64,000 nt of DNA from Aestuariivivens sediminis (GTDB lineage Bacteria > Bacteroidota > Bacteroidia > Flavobacteriales > Flavobacteriaceae): NCBI RefSeq assembly GCF_022662105.1, contig NZ_JAKMCP010000008.1, positions 48,588 to 112,587 on the forward strand, written 5' to 3'. A program made the position numbers and the translations under genes. Positions within the stretch are counted from its first letter, which is position 1, and each line of letters opens with the position of its first letter. The notes below the pieces were generated by a model. That model made no database searches, was not told the DNA's origin, and was given only the letters and a program-made list of their open reading frames with translations. Positions 25,993 through 34,887 of this stretch are shown one piece after another.

Positions 25993-26748
25993 TCAGTTAC
26001 TCAATTTATCAATTTCAATTTGAACATCCATAATGAGTTGCTCCAGACTCGCAAGAGTTTCTTTTTGCCATTTCAAACGGAGTAGTAGCCAGTTTTGAAG
26101 TCTGAGTAAAACATTCCTAAATTCAGCATCTTCTCTTAATGACTCCATGTCTTTGGGCATATTCATTGCTTACACAGAAAATGATATACTACTATCAATT
26201 GTGGGCGAGGATACAAAATGTTGATTCATGAGTTGAAGTAATTCTTCATTAACTATTTCCCAATTTTTGGCTTCACGTGTATGGATATTTTTTAGGAGGC
26301 GTTCATACATTTCTGTAGTTCTTATTCGAATGCTGTCATTGCTTAAAATATTAACACCTTGATTTTCGATGAACTTGTAAGCGGTATTTCCTACATTAAA
26401 TAGCCCGTCCATATTAATAATTTCAAATGCTTGTTTTAAGCTATCGTCAACGGGGTATTTGTTTTTAAAATAATCAAAAATTAGTACCGTCGATAGTTGT
26501 CTATTATTGGTAGTATTAAAAGTTTCATTGACCTCAGCTAAGTTTGTTTTCAAATCATTATTGAGCTCTTTTAATATCTTAATTTCCAGTTTGGAACTCT
26601 TTTTTTCTTCATTCCAATTATTAATACTCCATGCCAGCTATATTCCTATAACAACAAGGGTAATCTCACCGATAGCATACTTTAAATAATTTCCGGTTTT
26701 GCCTTCAGCAATTAAGCTCTGTCTAATTTTTTTAAAGAATTTTATCAT
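25993..26748 (-). pseudogene. DUF6090 family gene, copy 2, two in-frame stops
   Basis: From ATG 26748 the frame reads MIKFFKKIRQSLIAEGKTGN, then YLKYAIGEITLVVIGI, then TAG (codon 37, 26638-26640), then LAWSINNWNEEKKSSKLEIK. It continues as normal family sequence to TAA (codon 193, 26170-26172). In the same frame MNMPKDMESLREDAEFRN follows, then a C-terminal helix ending at TGA 25993. The frame is intact throughout, so two point mutations inactivated it and the product would have been about 251 residues. The first 39 bases are identical to the start of the intact copy at 28705, and the similarity extends beyond that, so the two arose by duplication. Confidence 0.82.
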
Positions 26749-26797
26749 TGATTTTGGTTTGTTTTATTGTAGTACAATGGCTGGTATACGATGCGTT

Positions 26798-27820
26798 TTA
26801 ATGCATTTTATATTTTGTTGTATTTAGTTTCTCGATTCTTTCAATGGATTGATCAATACCCAATGAAAAATTATTTTTTGAGGCTAGTTTAAGCGCTTTT
26901 AAATAATATTTATACGCTTTTTCTGGTTTTTGTGTATTCAGATAAATGTCTCCTATCTGCAAGTTTGGATATGATTGAAATCTAATAAATCCAATTTCCT
27001 CAGCTAACTCGCAAGATTCTGTATACATTGCAATGGCTAGTTTATCTTCCCCCATTTTCATGTAAACATCACCGAGCGATGAATATGATGCAGGCAAATA
27101 TGGCTTAAAACCAATTTCAAGTCTTAATTCAAGCGACCACTTAAATAATTGTAAAGCTTTTTCATAATCTAATAATTGCCTTCTGTAAATCTGCGCTAAA
27201 TGTCGAGTGTTGTATGCTAGAATGTACTTGCTATAATGCTTTCTAGCTTTGATCTCCTTTTCGTATTCGGGAATTAATTCTAATATTTTGGCTTTGTCTC
27301 CCCTCTGTAGAAGCATATTATGTTTAACAGAAGTATCATAAGCTCTTATTTCAGCGATTTTTTCAAAATTCCCATGGTCCTCAAAAATTTGTAGTGATTT
27401 ATCGTGATAAATAAGAGAAGAGTCAATTATATTATTAGAACGATAGGCCTGTGATAAAGCAAAATACAGCTGTCCCAAAACTTCAGTGTCTTCGATCTTA
27501 TTTGAATCTGGTAAAAAGTTAAGGAGGGTATTAAGGTTTTCTCTGTGATTTGTTCTTTTATTGAAAACATTATTTGCTATGCCATCAATTCTCAATTTCT
27601 GAACTGTTAAAAGCACCCCATGTTCAATCTTATAATCTTTGAAATTTTTAAAATATGAAAGGTTAACCATATTCTTTGCTTCTTCAAATCTAGCATCATA
27701 TAAGGCTCTATCGGAAAGGTTTAGTGTCAAAGTAACAATGGAGTCTTCCAACTTAGTTTGACCCATTAAAGAAAAACTGTTTATGATTCCAAAAAGGATT
27801 ATCAATGTTTTAACTCTCAT
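26798..27820 (-). CDS. secreted or periplasmic TPR protein
   Basis: A 340-residue protein with a signal peptide (MRVKTLIILFGIINSFSLMG, cleavage near residue 20) and four or more tetratricopeptide repeats between about 115 and 335. Clear ones are LGQLYFALSQAYRSNNIIDS, SSLGDVYMKMGEDKLAIAMY and LQIGDIYLNTQKPEKAYKYY. No enzymatic or DNA-binding domain is attached, unlike related sensor proteins in which TPRs precede a kinase or HTH. It sits between two DUF6090 copies, 75 bases downstream of the intact one on the same strand, so the pair may be one operon. Confidence 0.78.
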   Translation of the reverse strand: MRVKTLIILFGIINSFSLMGQTKLEDSIVTLTLNLSDRALYDARFEEAKNMVNLSYFKNFKDYKIEHGVLLTVQKLRIDGIANNVFNKRTNHRENLNTLLNFLPDSNKIEDTEVLGQLYFALSQAYRSNNIIDSSLIYHDKSLQIFEDHGNFEKIAEIRAYDTSVKHNMLLQRGDKAKILELIPEYEKEIKARKHYSKYILAYNTRHLAQIYRRQLLDYEKALQLFKWSLELRLEIGFKPYLPASYSSLGDVYMKMGEDKLAIAMYTESCELAEEIGFIRFQSYPNLQIGDIYLNTQKPEKAYKYYLKALKLASKNNFSLGIDQSIERIEKLNTTKYKMH

Positions 27821-27895
27821 ATCCTGAATAAAATAAACATAACGTTTTAGAATAAGATCCTTTTAATGTATTTTGTTATGCTTTTGCTATTTTAA

Positions 27896-28705
27896 TTATT
27901 TAGATTCATTTTTAAGCAACTTTATTATCTCTTTGGCATTTTCTTTAATCTCGTTCATCTCCTGGAACGCCCTTATTCTATATGAATCTTGAATTCGTAT
28001 AAAAACATTAACGAACTTTTTCAAATCATTTACATTATTGATTTGAAATACACGGTCTTCTTTCTTTGCCTTTTGGTATTCAACCGTTTTAAAAAGGTCA
28101 AGAGTAGGATCATTAAATCTTTCACTTTCTAAAACTAACATTTGAGAAAAATATGGATTATTCAAATCCATAATCTCACTTGTGATTTCCTCTGCCTTGT
28201 GGGCATTCGTCATATCTTGATCAAAATCCTCATCCAAATGGTAAGAAAACGACTCATAGGCCATTAACTTTTTCTTTAAGTTGTCATTTTTAAAATTATG
28301 GATAATTTCCGAGTTTTTCATTTCGTTGAAAGTCGATCTATTCCACATAAAAGGGCGATACATAATATCATGCGTAAGAACGAAAAGGTTGGTATTTGAT
28401 AATTTTGCTGGATCGGTAGAAAGAATATAACTTTTTAAGCTGTCTATTTTTTTAAAACTTTTTTTAGCTTGAAACTGACTTACATTAATCATTTCAATGT
28501 CATTTTCAAGATCTCGAATTAATGATTTTGAATACTGCTTAACCCGATTATTATTAATTCGTTCTGTATTCCAATTATTTATCTGTAATGCAATCAAAAT
28601 GCCTATAACAACAAGAACAATTTCTCCAATGGCATATTTAAAATACTTCACGGTTTTACCCTCAGCAATTAAGCTCTGTCTAATTTTTTTAAAGAATTTT
28701 ATCAT
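27896..28705 (-). CDS. DUF6090 family membrane protein, intact copy
   Basis: A 269-residue protein with the family N-terminus MIKFFKKIRQSLIAEGKTVK, a single membrane segment (about 26-42, IGEIVLVVIGILIALQI) followed by NNWN, and a long charged helical domain of unknown function. The short cytoplasmic N-terminal tail with basic residues is strongly conserved in all three copies of this window. The ATG 28705 is fixed by that conservation. It is probably followed in an operon by the TPR gene (gap 75 bases). The function of the family is not known; its frequent presence in tandem copies suggests lineage-specific expansion. Confidence 0.87.
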   Translation of the reverse strand: MIKFFKKIRQSLIAEGKTVKYFKYAIGEIVLVVIGILIALQINNWNTERINNNRVKQYSKSLIRDLENDIEMINVSQFQAKKSFKKIDSLKSYILSTDPAKLSNTNLFVLTHDIMYRPFMWNRSTFNEMKNSEIIHNFKNDNLKKKLMAYESFSYHLDEDFDQDMTNAHKAEEITSEIMDLNNPYFSQMLVLESERFNDPTLDLFKTVEYQKAKKEDRVFQINNVNDLKKFVNVFIRIQDSYRIRAFQEMNEIKENAKEIIKLLKNESK

Positions 28706-28880
28706 TGGCCATTTGTTGATTTTAATGAAGCACAGCGTTTACGCTATGGTTTCGTTGCGTGATAATCCTTCGGAATTATTAACATTCCGTTATAAAAATA
28801 TGTAGTAAAAAATTTAAATATTAACTTTGATGAACTAACCTAGTGCTTTTCATTGGATACATTGTTATAAGCTTTATTTA

Positions 28881-30383
28881 TTAATTGGAAGTTTGATCAA
28901 GAAATTCATCAACATCTTTTTTAAACTTTTGCATTGACGGTTTATGTATGTACATCATATGACCCGCCTCATAGTATTTCATGATGATATTCTTCTTTAA
29001 TTCAGGATTTAGATCCATGTGGTTAATGGAATATTCAACACCGTAGAATGCGGTAGCTAAATCATAATAACCATTTAAAATCAGGATTTTCAAATTTGGG
29101 TTACGTTTCATAGCAGAAGACATATCAGGTAATGTGCTAATGGCTGCTTGTACATTCCAAATTATATTGCTTTTGTGCTTCCAGTCCCATTTGAAGTTAT
29201 TTCTCTGTTTTGTACTTGTTATATATGTTAGATCTTTTCTTGCATTTAAATCGTTGTACAGGTAATCTTTAAATGCCGCAATGTATGGAGTAGATATTGC
29301 ATCTCCCTGAGGGTCTGTAAAAGCATTTTGAGCCAATAGGTCTTCATTAATACCTGTATATCTAGAATCTAGTCTTCCAACTGTTTGTTTTTCATCACGA
29401 AGTAATTCCTGAAAATATTCGGAACTGGTTACTCTTAAATTTGCTTTTAACCAGTATTCTGGGCTAAGACCTGATAGATTTGATAGTTTCCTGGCAATTG
29501 TCACTTTTGTATCTTCGGAGATTTGATCCCCTTTAAGAAGAGCCGGTGCGTATTCATTTTCAGAAAAGCTACGAACCTCGTTTAAAAAGCCCTCTAAACT
29601 CTGTCCCTTTTCTTCCACTTTGTTGTGATAATATGCAGTTGCCGCATAGGTAGGAAAATGGATCAAATATGCTATATCATCTCCCGATCCAAAAAGCAAA
29701 TGCTGAAGTTCAAAAACTGCAGATACCATAATTACCCCGTTCATAGCAACACCTTTTTCCTGAAGATATTTCACTAGCCCAGCATTTCTGAAGGCACCGT
29801 AGCTCTCACCGAGTAAATATTTAGGACAATTGAATTTATTTACTCTAATCAGGAATTGTTCTATAAATAATCCAATTGATCGAATGTCCTGATCTACACC
29901 CCAAAAATCTTCCCATTTTGCCTCACCAATTGGCTTGCTAAACCCAACACCGACTGGGTCAATCATCACAAGATCTGCTTTATCCAATATGGAATATTCA
30001 TTATTCACAACTTGATAAGGTGCTGGTTTGGTATAGTCCGGATCATTAATGACTACCCTTTTTGGGCCTAAAACACCAAAATGCAACCAGAAAGAAGCTG
30101 TAAGAGGGCCACCATTAAATGCAAATACTATTGGTCTATTTGGTTCATCCTTTTTTTTGTAATGAGTAAAACCAAACAAAGCAATAGGCTTATCATTTTC
30201 GTCTCTCAATTGAACTGTGCCTACTTCAGTTGCGAGTTCAATACGTTTTCCGCTTATGGTTACCGTTTGTGTAGATGTGAAAATCTCACCTTTAGGAATT
30301 TCTTTTTTTTCGGGTTTCTTCTCTTGTGCAATGGATACTAAATTGATAAGAATGAAAAGATAAATTAATATTTGATTGTTCAT
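28881..30383 (-). CDS. S10 family serine carboxypeptidase, secreted
   Basis: A 500-residue peptidase with a signal peptide (cleavage after SIAQ, residue 20). The fold marks are FNGGPLTASFWLHFG (89-103), DPVGVGFSKP (142-151) and the nucleophile S194 in LLGESYGAFR. The acid is in LILNGYYDLAT and the histidine in YEAGHMMY. In most members the first mark reads NGGPG(A/S)SS; here Leu replaces the Gly after Pro (NGGPLTAS), as in many bacterial S10 homologs. It would remove C-terminal residues from peptides outside the cytoplasm. A TATATTTA box on the minus strand near 30478 is a probable promoter. Confidence 0.9.
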   Translation of the reverse strand: MNNQILIYLFILINLVSIAQEKKPEKKEIPKGEIFTSTQTVTISGKRIELATEVGTVQLRDENDKPIALFGFTHYKKKDEPNRPIVFAFNGGPLTASFWLHFGVLGPKRVVINDPDYTKPAPYQVVNNEYSILDKADLVMIDPVGVGFSKPIGEAKWEDFWGVDQDIRSIGLFIEQFLIRVNKFNCPKYLLGESYGAFRNAGLVKYLQEKGVAMNGVIMVSAVFELQHLLFGSGDDIAYLIHFPTYAATAYYHNKVEEKGQSLEGFLNEVRSFSENEYAPALLKGDQISEDTKVTIARKLSNLSGLSPEYWLKANLRVTSSEYFQELLRDEKQTVGRLDSRYTGINEDLLAQNAFTDPQGDAISTPYIAAFKDYLYNDLNARKDLTYITSTKQRNNFKWDWKHKSNIIWNVQAAISTLPDMSSAMKRNPNLKILILNGYYDLATAFYGVEYSINHMDLNPELKKNIIMKYYEAGHMMYIHKPSMQKFKKDVDEFLDQTSN

Positions 30384-30809
30384 TTAGATAAGTTTATTTT
30401 CTGGTAATTATTGCTCATAACTTAAGGATAAACACTATTATGTTTATATCCATAATGTATATTCCTTTAAATATAAAGAAAATTCTTATAAGTATTAATA
30501 AAGCTTTAATTCAATTACTAGAACCAAAGTATGAAGTGACAGATTCATGACACCATTTTAGCATTTATCTGCTATAATCTGCAAACAAAAATGGATTTAC
30601 AGTGAAGTAAATCACTTAAATTTTCCTCAGATCCTAAAACGAGTTCAGCTTGACAAATATTTTAAAATGTCTACGAGTTACTAACGGGTTAGCTCTGAGA
30701 TAAATTCTATGGAGTAGATTAACGCTTTAAAATGTTTTAACCTTAAGATCTGGCTAAAATTTACTGTAAATGAAGCTTTAAATTGAGGTGCGTGGGATTT
30801 TTTGTTTTA
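30384..30809. other. gene-free stretch with a probable minus-strand promoter
   Basis: About 30471-30490 carries TTTAAATATAAAGAAAATTC, read on the minus strand as a TATATTTA -7 box about 90 bases before the S10 peptidase start. The similar DNA at 23570-23600 and the 17-base TGACAGATTCATGACAC (30537-30553), identical at 34762-34778, indicate shared ancestry of these flanks. No RNA gene is seen. Confidence 0.4.
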
Positions 30810-31580
30810 TTAATGCTTAGATTCCACGAATGTTTTTCCAAACCATTCCTGTTTGCTATTGGGGCCTGACTTTTCCTCACAAGCCTTCAATAGTTCTTGA
30901 GTATCATAAATAACTCCTTTTTTAATCACGGTGTGCACAATACGTGTATTGTAAATATTTTCCAGAGGGTTCCCTTTAATAATCATTAGATCTCCAAATT
31001 TTCCAACTTCAATACTTCCAAAATTGTCACTCAGTCCCATAGCGGAGGCACTGTTCAGGCTTGCTATCTTTATTACTTCATGGTTTGGTATGTCAATTTC
31101 TACCATCATTGCCATTTATCGATGTGTATTGAAACCCGGAGCTTGGAAAACCCCTATACCATCTAGTATGAGTGGACCATCTGTTCCCATGGAAATCAGT
31201 CCACCTTTATCATAAAATCGTTTGAGTATGATTTTACTTTTTTCATAGAAATTGGCTGGTGGGTTCCATTTATTAGTGTTATTTGTGACAATTGATTGTG
31301 AAAAAGGGGTCCAGGACTTCCTCTCATCTACCCCATTTTTCAGCCATTTGTCCTTGCTTTGGTTAAACCCTCCGATTACGGTCAAAGTAGCGTTGAAATA
31401 AACGTTATGATCAATAAAAACGTCTATTGCCCTGTCGATTGCAGGGTCTGTTAAATCAAGTTTGGAAGTTTTGGCATAACCATTTTTTACTCCTTTTAAG
31501 GCGGCACTACCTATATAATGTTCAATTCGATCAATCCCCAATGGAATAGCTGTTGCAGAGCTTACTTCCGGACGTATGAC
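30810..31580 (-). pseudogene. truncated amidohydrolase with a nonsense codon
   Basis: Two adjacent minus-strand frames are one gene in the same phase. The upstream part has PLGIDRIEHYIG (a metal-ligand histidine region) and GLISMGTDGPL (with the metal-binding Asp), ending ...FNTHR, then TAA (31116-31118), then MAMMVEIDIPNHEVIKIAS and SIEVGKFGDLMIIKGNPLEN. Relatives have Glu at the stop position, so GAA to TAA is the likely change. The N-terminal half with the first His-x-His site is missing altogether: upstream of about 31580 the frame runs into a terminator and the next gene. It was an imidazolonepropionase-like or prolidase-like amidohydrolase and cannot work now. Confidence 0.8.
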
Positions 31581-31639
31581 GGCACCATTATTAATTACAG
31601 AAGTTGTTTTGCACTTTAGAAAAACGTTTAAATAAAAAA

Positions 31640-31663
31640 GGGAATCCATTGAGTAAGATTCCC
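31640..31663 (-). terminator. intrinsic terminator of the lipoprotein gene
   Basis: A seven-base stem GGGAATC / GATTCCC with a 10-base loop. On the minus strand it is followed by CCTTTTTTATTT. It lies 32 bases behind the stop codon at 31695. Confidence 0.7.
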
Positions 31664-31694
31664 ATTTTATCAACACTTTTCTTATTTTTAGTAA

Positions 31695-32324
31695 TTATTC
31701 TGATGCACTACCAGGTATAATAATTAATTCTCCTTCGTTTATAAAGAAATCGGTATAAAAAGGATCCTCTCCGTCATTATCGGTAGTTCCTGGATGAACA
31801 TAGGCATTGGTCTTAGCCCATCCGGATGCACCTTTAAAACGGCCAGTACCTCCAATAAATAATATATCGTCATTAAAATATAGTTGATACTTAGGATTAT
31901 CTCCTGTATATGGCCATATCTGGCCTGACTCAATTATGCAGTGCAATTCGTCGCCATTGGCAGCTACAAATTTACCGGTTTCAATAAATGAATAGTTTAC
32001 AGGAAAGATAACTTCGGGAGTGGGTGCTGAACAAAATCTCATGAAGAGTTCCTGTAGCTTCCCGAGGTGGGTCATCTCACCTTTTCCCTTCATGACCATG
32101 GTTTCACTAAAACCAACGTCACATGGTTGGGAACCGGGAGCCTCTGCTCGCCACACTGTAAAGGTAGCTTTTAAAGGCAAACTTTTTTCAATTCTGGATT
32201 TTGAGGCCATATTGTCTAATTCAAGTAAGCTTTGTTCTGATTGAAACGCATCTGTTGAATCATCACAGGCTGTAAAAAGCAAAAGACTTAAAAGGACCAA
32301 ACTCAATAATTTTATAGTTTTCAT
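31695..32324 (-). CDS. predicted lipoprotein with allene-oxide-cyclase-like barrel motif
   Basis: A 209-residue protein with lipobox LLFTAC, lipidated C20. Residues 50-209 look like a small beta-barrel, with the word FIGGTGRFKGASGWAKT near 158-174. This is the (V/I)GGTG(R/K)(F/Y)xGAxG motif of dirigent and allene-oxide-cyclase-like barrels. Two Cys (about 68 and 92) and one more near 127 are present. The catalytic function is unknown. It lies directly behind the AraC-TolB-TPR regulator gene on the same strand with a 181-base gap that holds repeated CAACATA-type words, so it may be the regulator's target (inference). Confidence 0.75.
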   Translation of the reverse strand: MKTIKLLSLVLLSLLLFTACDDSTDAFQSEQSLLELDNMASKSRIEKSLPLKATFTVWRAEAPGSQPCDVGFSETMVMKGKGEMTHLGKLQELFMRFCSAPTPEVIFPVNYSFIETGKFVAANGDELHCIIESGQIWPYTGDNPKYQLYFNDDILFIGGTGRFKGASGWAKTNAYVHPGTTDNDGEDPFYTDFFINEGELIIIPGSASE

Positions 32325-32398
32325 AATGACATGTTTTTATAAGGTATTACAATACATTTATTTCTATAAAGTTGGATAAAAAATGTACATTACATAAA

Positions 32399-32461
32399 GA
32401 AACTATGTTGTAAAAAACTTAAATTTTTTTAAAAATTATGTTGTATGATGAAACTATGTTG
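32399..32461 (-). promoter_or_regulatory. repeated CAACATA(G/A) words, candidate operator
   Basis: The 12-base GAAACTATGTTG occurs at 32399-32410 and 32450-32461, and a related TTATGTTG at 32436-32443, all in the same orientation. Spacings of the CTATGTTG/TTATGTTG cores are 33 and 18 bases. They lie 75-140 bases upstream of the lipoprotein start and just downstream of the AraC-type regulator gene. Direct repeats are typical AraC-family sites; binding is not shown. Confidence 0.4.
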
Positions 32462-32505
32462 CAGAACAGATAAAAGGCCTTTTTCTCGAGAAGATAAAGA
32501 CCAAT

Positions 32506-34371
32506 TTATGGTAAGGAAGCCGGAGTATAGGGCAGATTCATTTTTTTCATTAAGGCAATAAAACGTGGGTGTGTTTCCAAATTATTAGGAGAATACCAAT
32601 AGGAGACATCTGGTAAACGTCTTCCACTATTATATAGTTCTTCAAGCTCATGTATCGCTTTTTCATTCTCACCCAAAAACACCAAACCTTTGGTTTTAAA
32701 ATACTTGTCGGGGATATTTTTTACACACCATTTCATTAACCCTCTTCTTCCGGAGATTTTAAAAATGTTTTCCAAAACCTTATCAGTCGTATTGTTTTTT
32801 ATTACAGTTCTGAGCTTTTTTAAATTTTCTAAGGCTAGTTCGTCATTTTTGAGCATATAATGCCCAAAAAACTGGTATAGCGGTGGTCGTATGTGGTCCA
32901 TATTCAAATCGCCAGCCATTTTTGATTCGTCTATCGCTTCGTGAAATTGCCCTCTATTTAAATAAAGTTTGGCACTTACCTCTCTTACTATATAAGATAA
33001 TGGATCAAGTTCCAGTGCTACATTTATATGAAATCTTGCTTCTTCATGTTTGCCAATGCTACTAAGGTATTCTGAATATCTATGATGTAGCGTAGAATTG
33101 TTGGTTCCCACTTCGAAAGCCCTGACAAATACTTGGTTAGCTTTTTCCCATTCCCAGTCTATATAGAAGTAAAGGGAGGCCAATACGGTATGAGCCTCTA
33201 CTAGATTAGGATCCAAATCTAAAGCTTTTAAAGCGTAGTATTCCGCCTTTAATCTGTTTTCTCCGATCTCCTCACGACTTTGAGATACCCAAATTTTTAA
33301 GAAATAAGTATCTCCCAAACTTGCATAAGCCAAAGCGTAATTCGGGTCTTTATCAATAGCTTTGTTAAAATACGCTATGGCAGTGGCATAATCCTTATTT
33401 TGTCTTTTTCCCCAATAAAATCTACCTAATTGATACCATTTATAGGCTTCAATATTTTCAGTTAGATTCTTTTTTATCTTTGAAGTTTGTTGTTCTGAAA
33501 GAGTTGTGTCCAAGTCTAAAGCTATTTGGATAGCTATTTCGCTTTGTATGTCAAAAATATCAGATAGCTCTCTGTCAAAACTCTTAATCCAGACATGATT
33601 ATCACTAGTAGCATCGATGAGCTGTACCGTTATCCTGGCTTTATTCTCATACTTCTGAATACTTCCTTCTAGAATGTAGGATACACCCAATTCGGATGCT
33701 ATTGTAGGGATGGTTTTTGTCGTGTTATGTTTGTAAATTTCTGATGAGGTGCGTGAAATAACTTTGAATTCTTCTAAGGTGGCTAACCTATTCAAAAGGC
33801 CTTCAACCAGCCCATCTGCAAAAAACTGATTTTCTTCATCACCGCTAATGTTTTTAAACGGTAATACAGCAATAGATTTATCATTTGGAGATAACATGTT
33901 ATTTTTTGCAAAAAGGTTAATTAGTAAATAACCGGTAAAAAAGGAAATAACAATAAGCGCAATAAACTTATAAGTTGTTTTAGTTTGATTTTTAAAATTG
34001 AAAAGCCTTCTCTTTTCCTCTGTTTGTTTCAAGGATTCTTTGTTAATATGTTTTTTTGCTTCACTAGCGGGATACCCGTAATATTCGTGAAAACATTTGT
34101 GGAAATAAGAGGTACTTCCAAAACCTACTTGATATGCTATTTCAGATATTGAATATGTATCTTGCTGAAGTAATTTGTGAGCTTCTTGAAGTCTGACCTC
34201 TCTAATGAACTGGCTTATGGATTGTGATTTTAACTTCTTTAATTTTCTATGCAGATGAGAACGACTCAGTCCTATTATTTTTGATAAATCCTCAACGCCA
34301 AATTGTTCATTTTGAAGGTTTTCAAGAATTGTAGTCTTTAATTTCGATATTAATTTATCGTCCTGTATCAT
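32506..34371 (-). CDS. membrane AraC-type regulator with TolB-like/FlgO-type domain and TPRs
   Basis: A 621-residue one-component transmembrane regulator. Residues about 5-108 are an AraC/XylS-type double HTH (LSRSHLHRKLKKLKSQSIS, then SISEIAYQVGFGSTSYFHKC). A single membrane segment lies at about 136-154. Residues about 164-300 match the TolB-like N-terminal/FlgO-type domain seen behind adenylate cyclases and transcription factors (SIAVLPFKNISGDEENQFF). TPR units then follow from about 310 to 575 (for example AIAYFNKAIDKDPNYALAYA). The order puts the DNA-binding part in the cytoplasm and the TPR sensor outside. Such proteins probably sense a periplasmic signal. The neighbouring lipoprotein gene downstream is a candidate target. 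Confidence 0.88.
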   Translation of the reverse strand: MIQDDKLISKLKTTILENLQNEQFGVEDLSKIIGLSRSHLHRKLKKLKSQSISQFIREVRLQEAHKLLQQDTYSISEIAYQVGFGSTSYFHKCFHEYYGYPASEAKKHINKESLKQTEEKRRLFNFKNQTKTTYKFIALIVISFFTGYLLINLFAKNNMLSPNDKSIAVLPFKNISGDEENQFFADGLVEGLLNRLATLEEFKVISRTSSEIYKHNTTKTIPTIASELGVSYILEGSIQKYENKARITVQLIDATSDNHVWIKSFDRELSDIFDIQSEIAIQIALDLDTTLSEQQTSKIKKNLTENIEAYKWYQLGRFYWGKRQNKDYATAIAYFNKAIDKDPNYALAYASLGDTYFLKIWVSQSREEIGENRLKAEYYALKALDLDPNLVEAHTVLASLYFYIDWEWEKANQVFVRAFEVGTNNSTLHHRYSEYLSSIGKHEEARFHINVALELDPLSYIVREVSAKLYLNRGQFHEAIDESKMAGDLNMDHIRPPLYQFFGHYMLKNDELALENLKKLRTVIKNNTTDKVLENIFKISGRRGLMKWCVKNIPDKYFKTKGLVFLGENEKAIHELEELYNSGRRLPDVSYWYSPNNLETHPRFIALMKKMNLPYTPASLP

Positions 34372-34812
34372 TCGTTCTAACTAACAGTAATAAGAATCGG
34401 TATAGAGAAGGGGAATTACTGTATTAAAATTAACACACATGAAGAAAATATCCAATATTATTCGATACAACTTGACATAATAAGGACAAGCAGATTAACT
34501 ATAGGATTCCATTTATATAAAGGTAATAACTATTATAGAGTAGGTTGCATGCTATTTAAAACAGTATTAAGATTCTAATTCTCGGTATTTGAAGGCCTTT
34601 TTCCCTAACAGATTTATAGATAACTTTCAACTCAAAAGTAGTAGGGAGGGGTTTTTACAATGGAATTTAAAGAAGTAACCGCTTCTTTGAAATGAGTCGC
34701 AGAAATCTGTCAATAAATAGTATTAAATTTCTCAAAGATATTAAGTACCTGACTCTTCTGTTGACAGATTCATGACACTAATACGGAGTCCGTTTCAATT
34801 ATCTGTAATGAA
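34372..34812. other. gene-free stretch
   Basis: It lies upstream of the regulator gene (minus strand). It contains TGACAGATTCATGACAC at 34762-34778, identical to 30537-30553. No RNA gene or consensus promoter is clear. Confidence 0.4.
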
Positions 34813-34841
34813 AAAGGGAATCACATTTTACAATTCCCTTT
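34813..34841 (-). terminator. intrinsic terminator of lysS
   Basis: A nine-base stem AAAGGGAAT (34813-34821) / ATTCCCTTT (34833-34841). On the minus strand it is followed by TTC and a T-rich tail. It lies 47 bases behind the lysS stop. Confidence 0.6.
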
Positions 34842-34887
34842 AAGTTTTATAAGATACTTGAAAAAGATCAGGACAACGATCGTTGAA

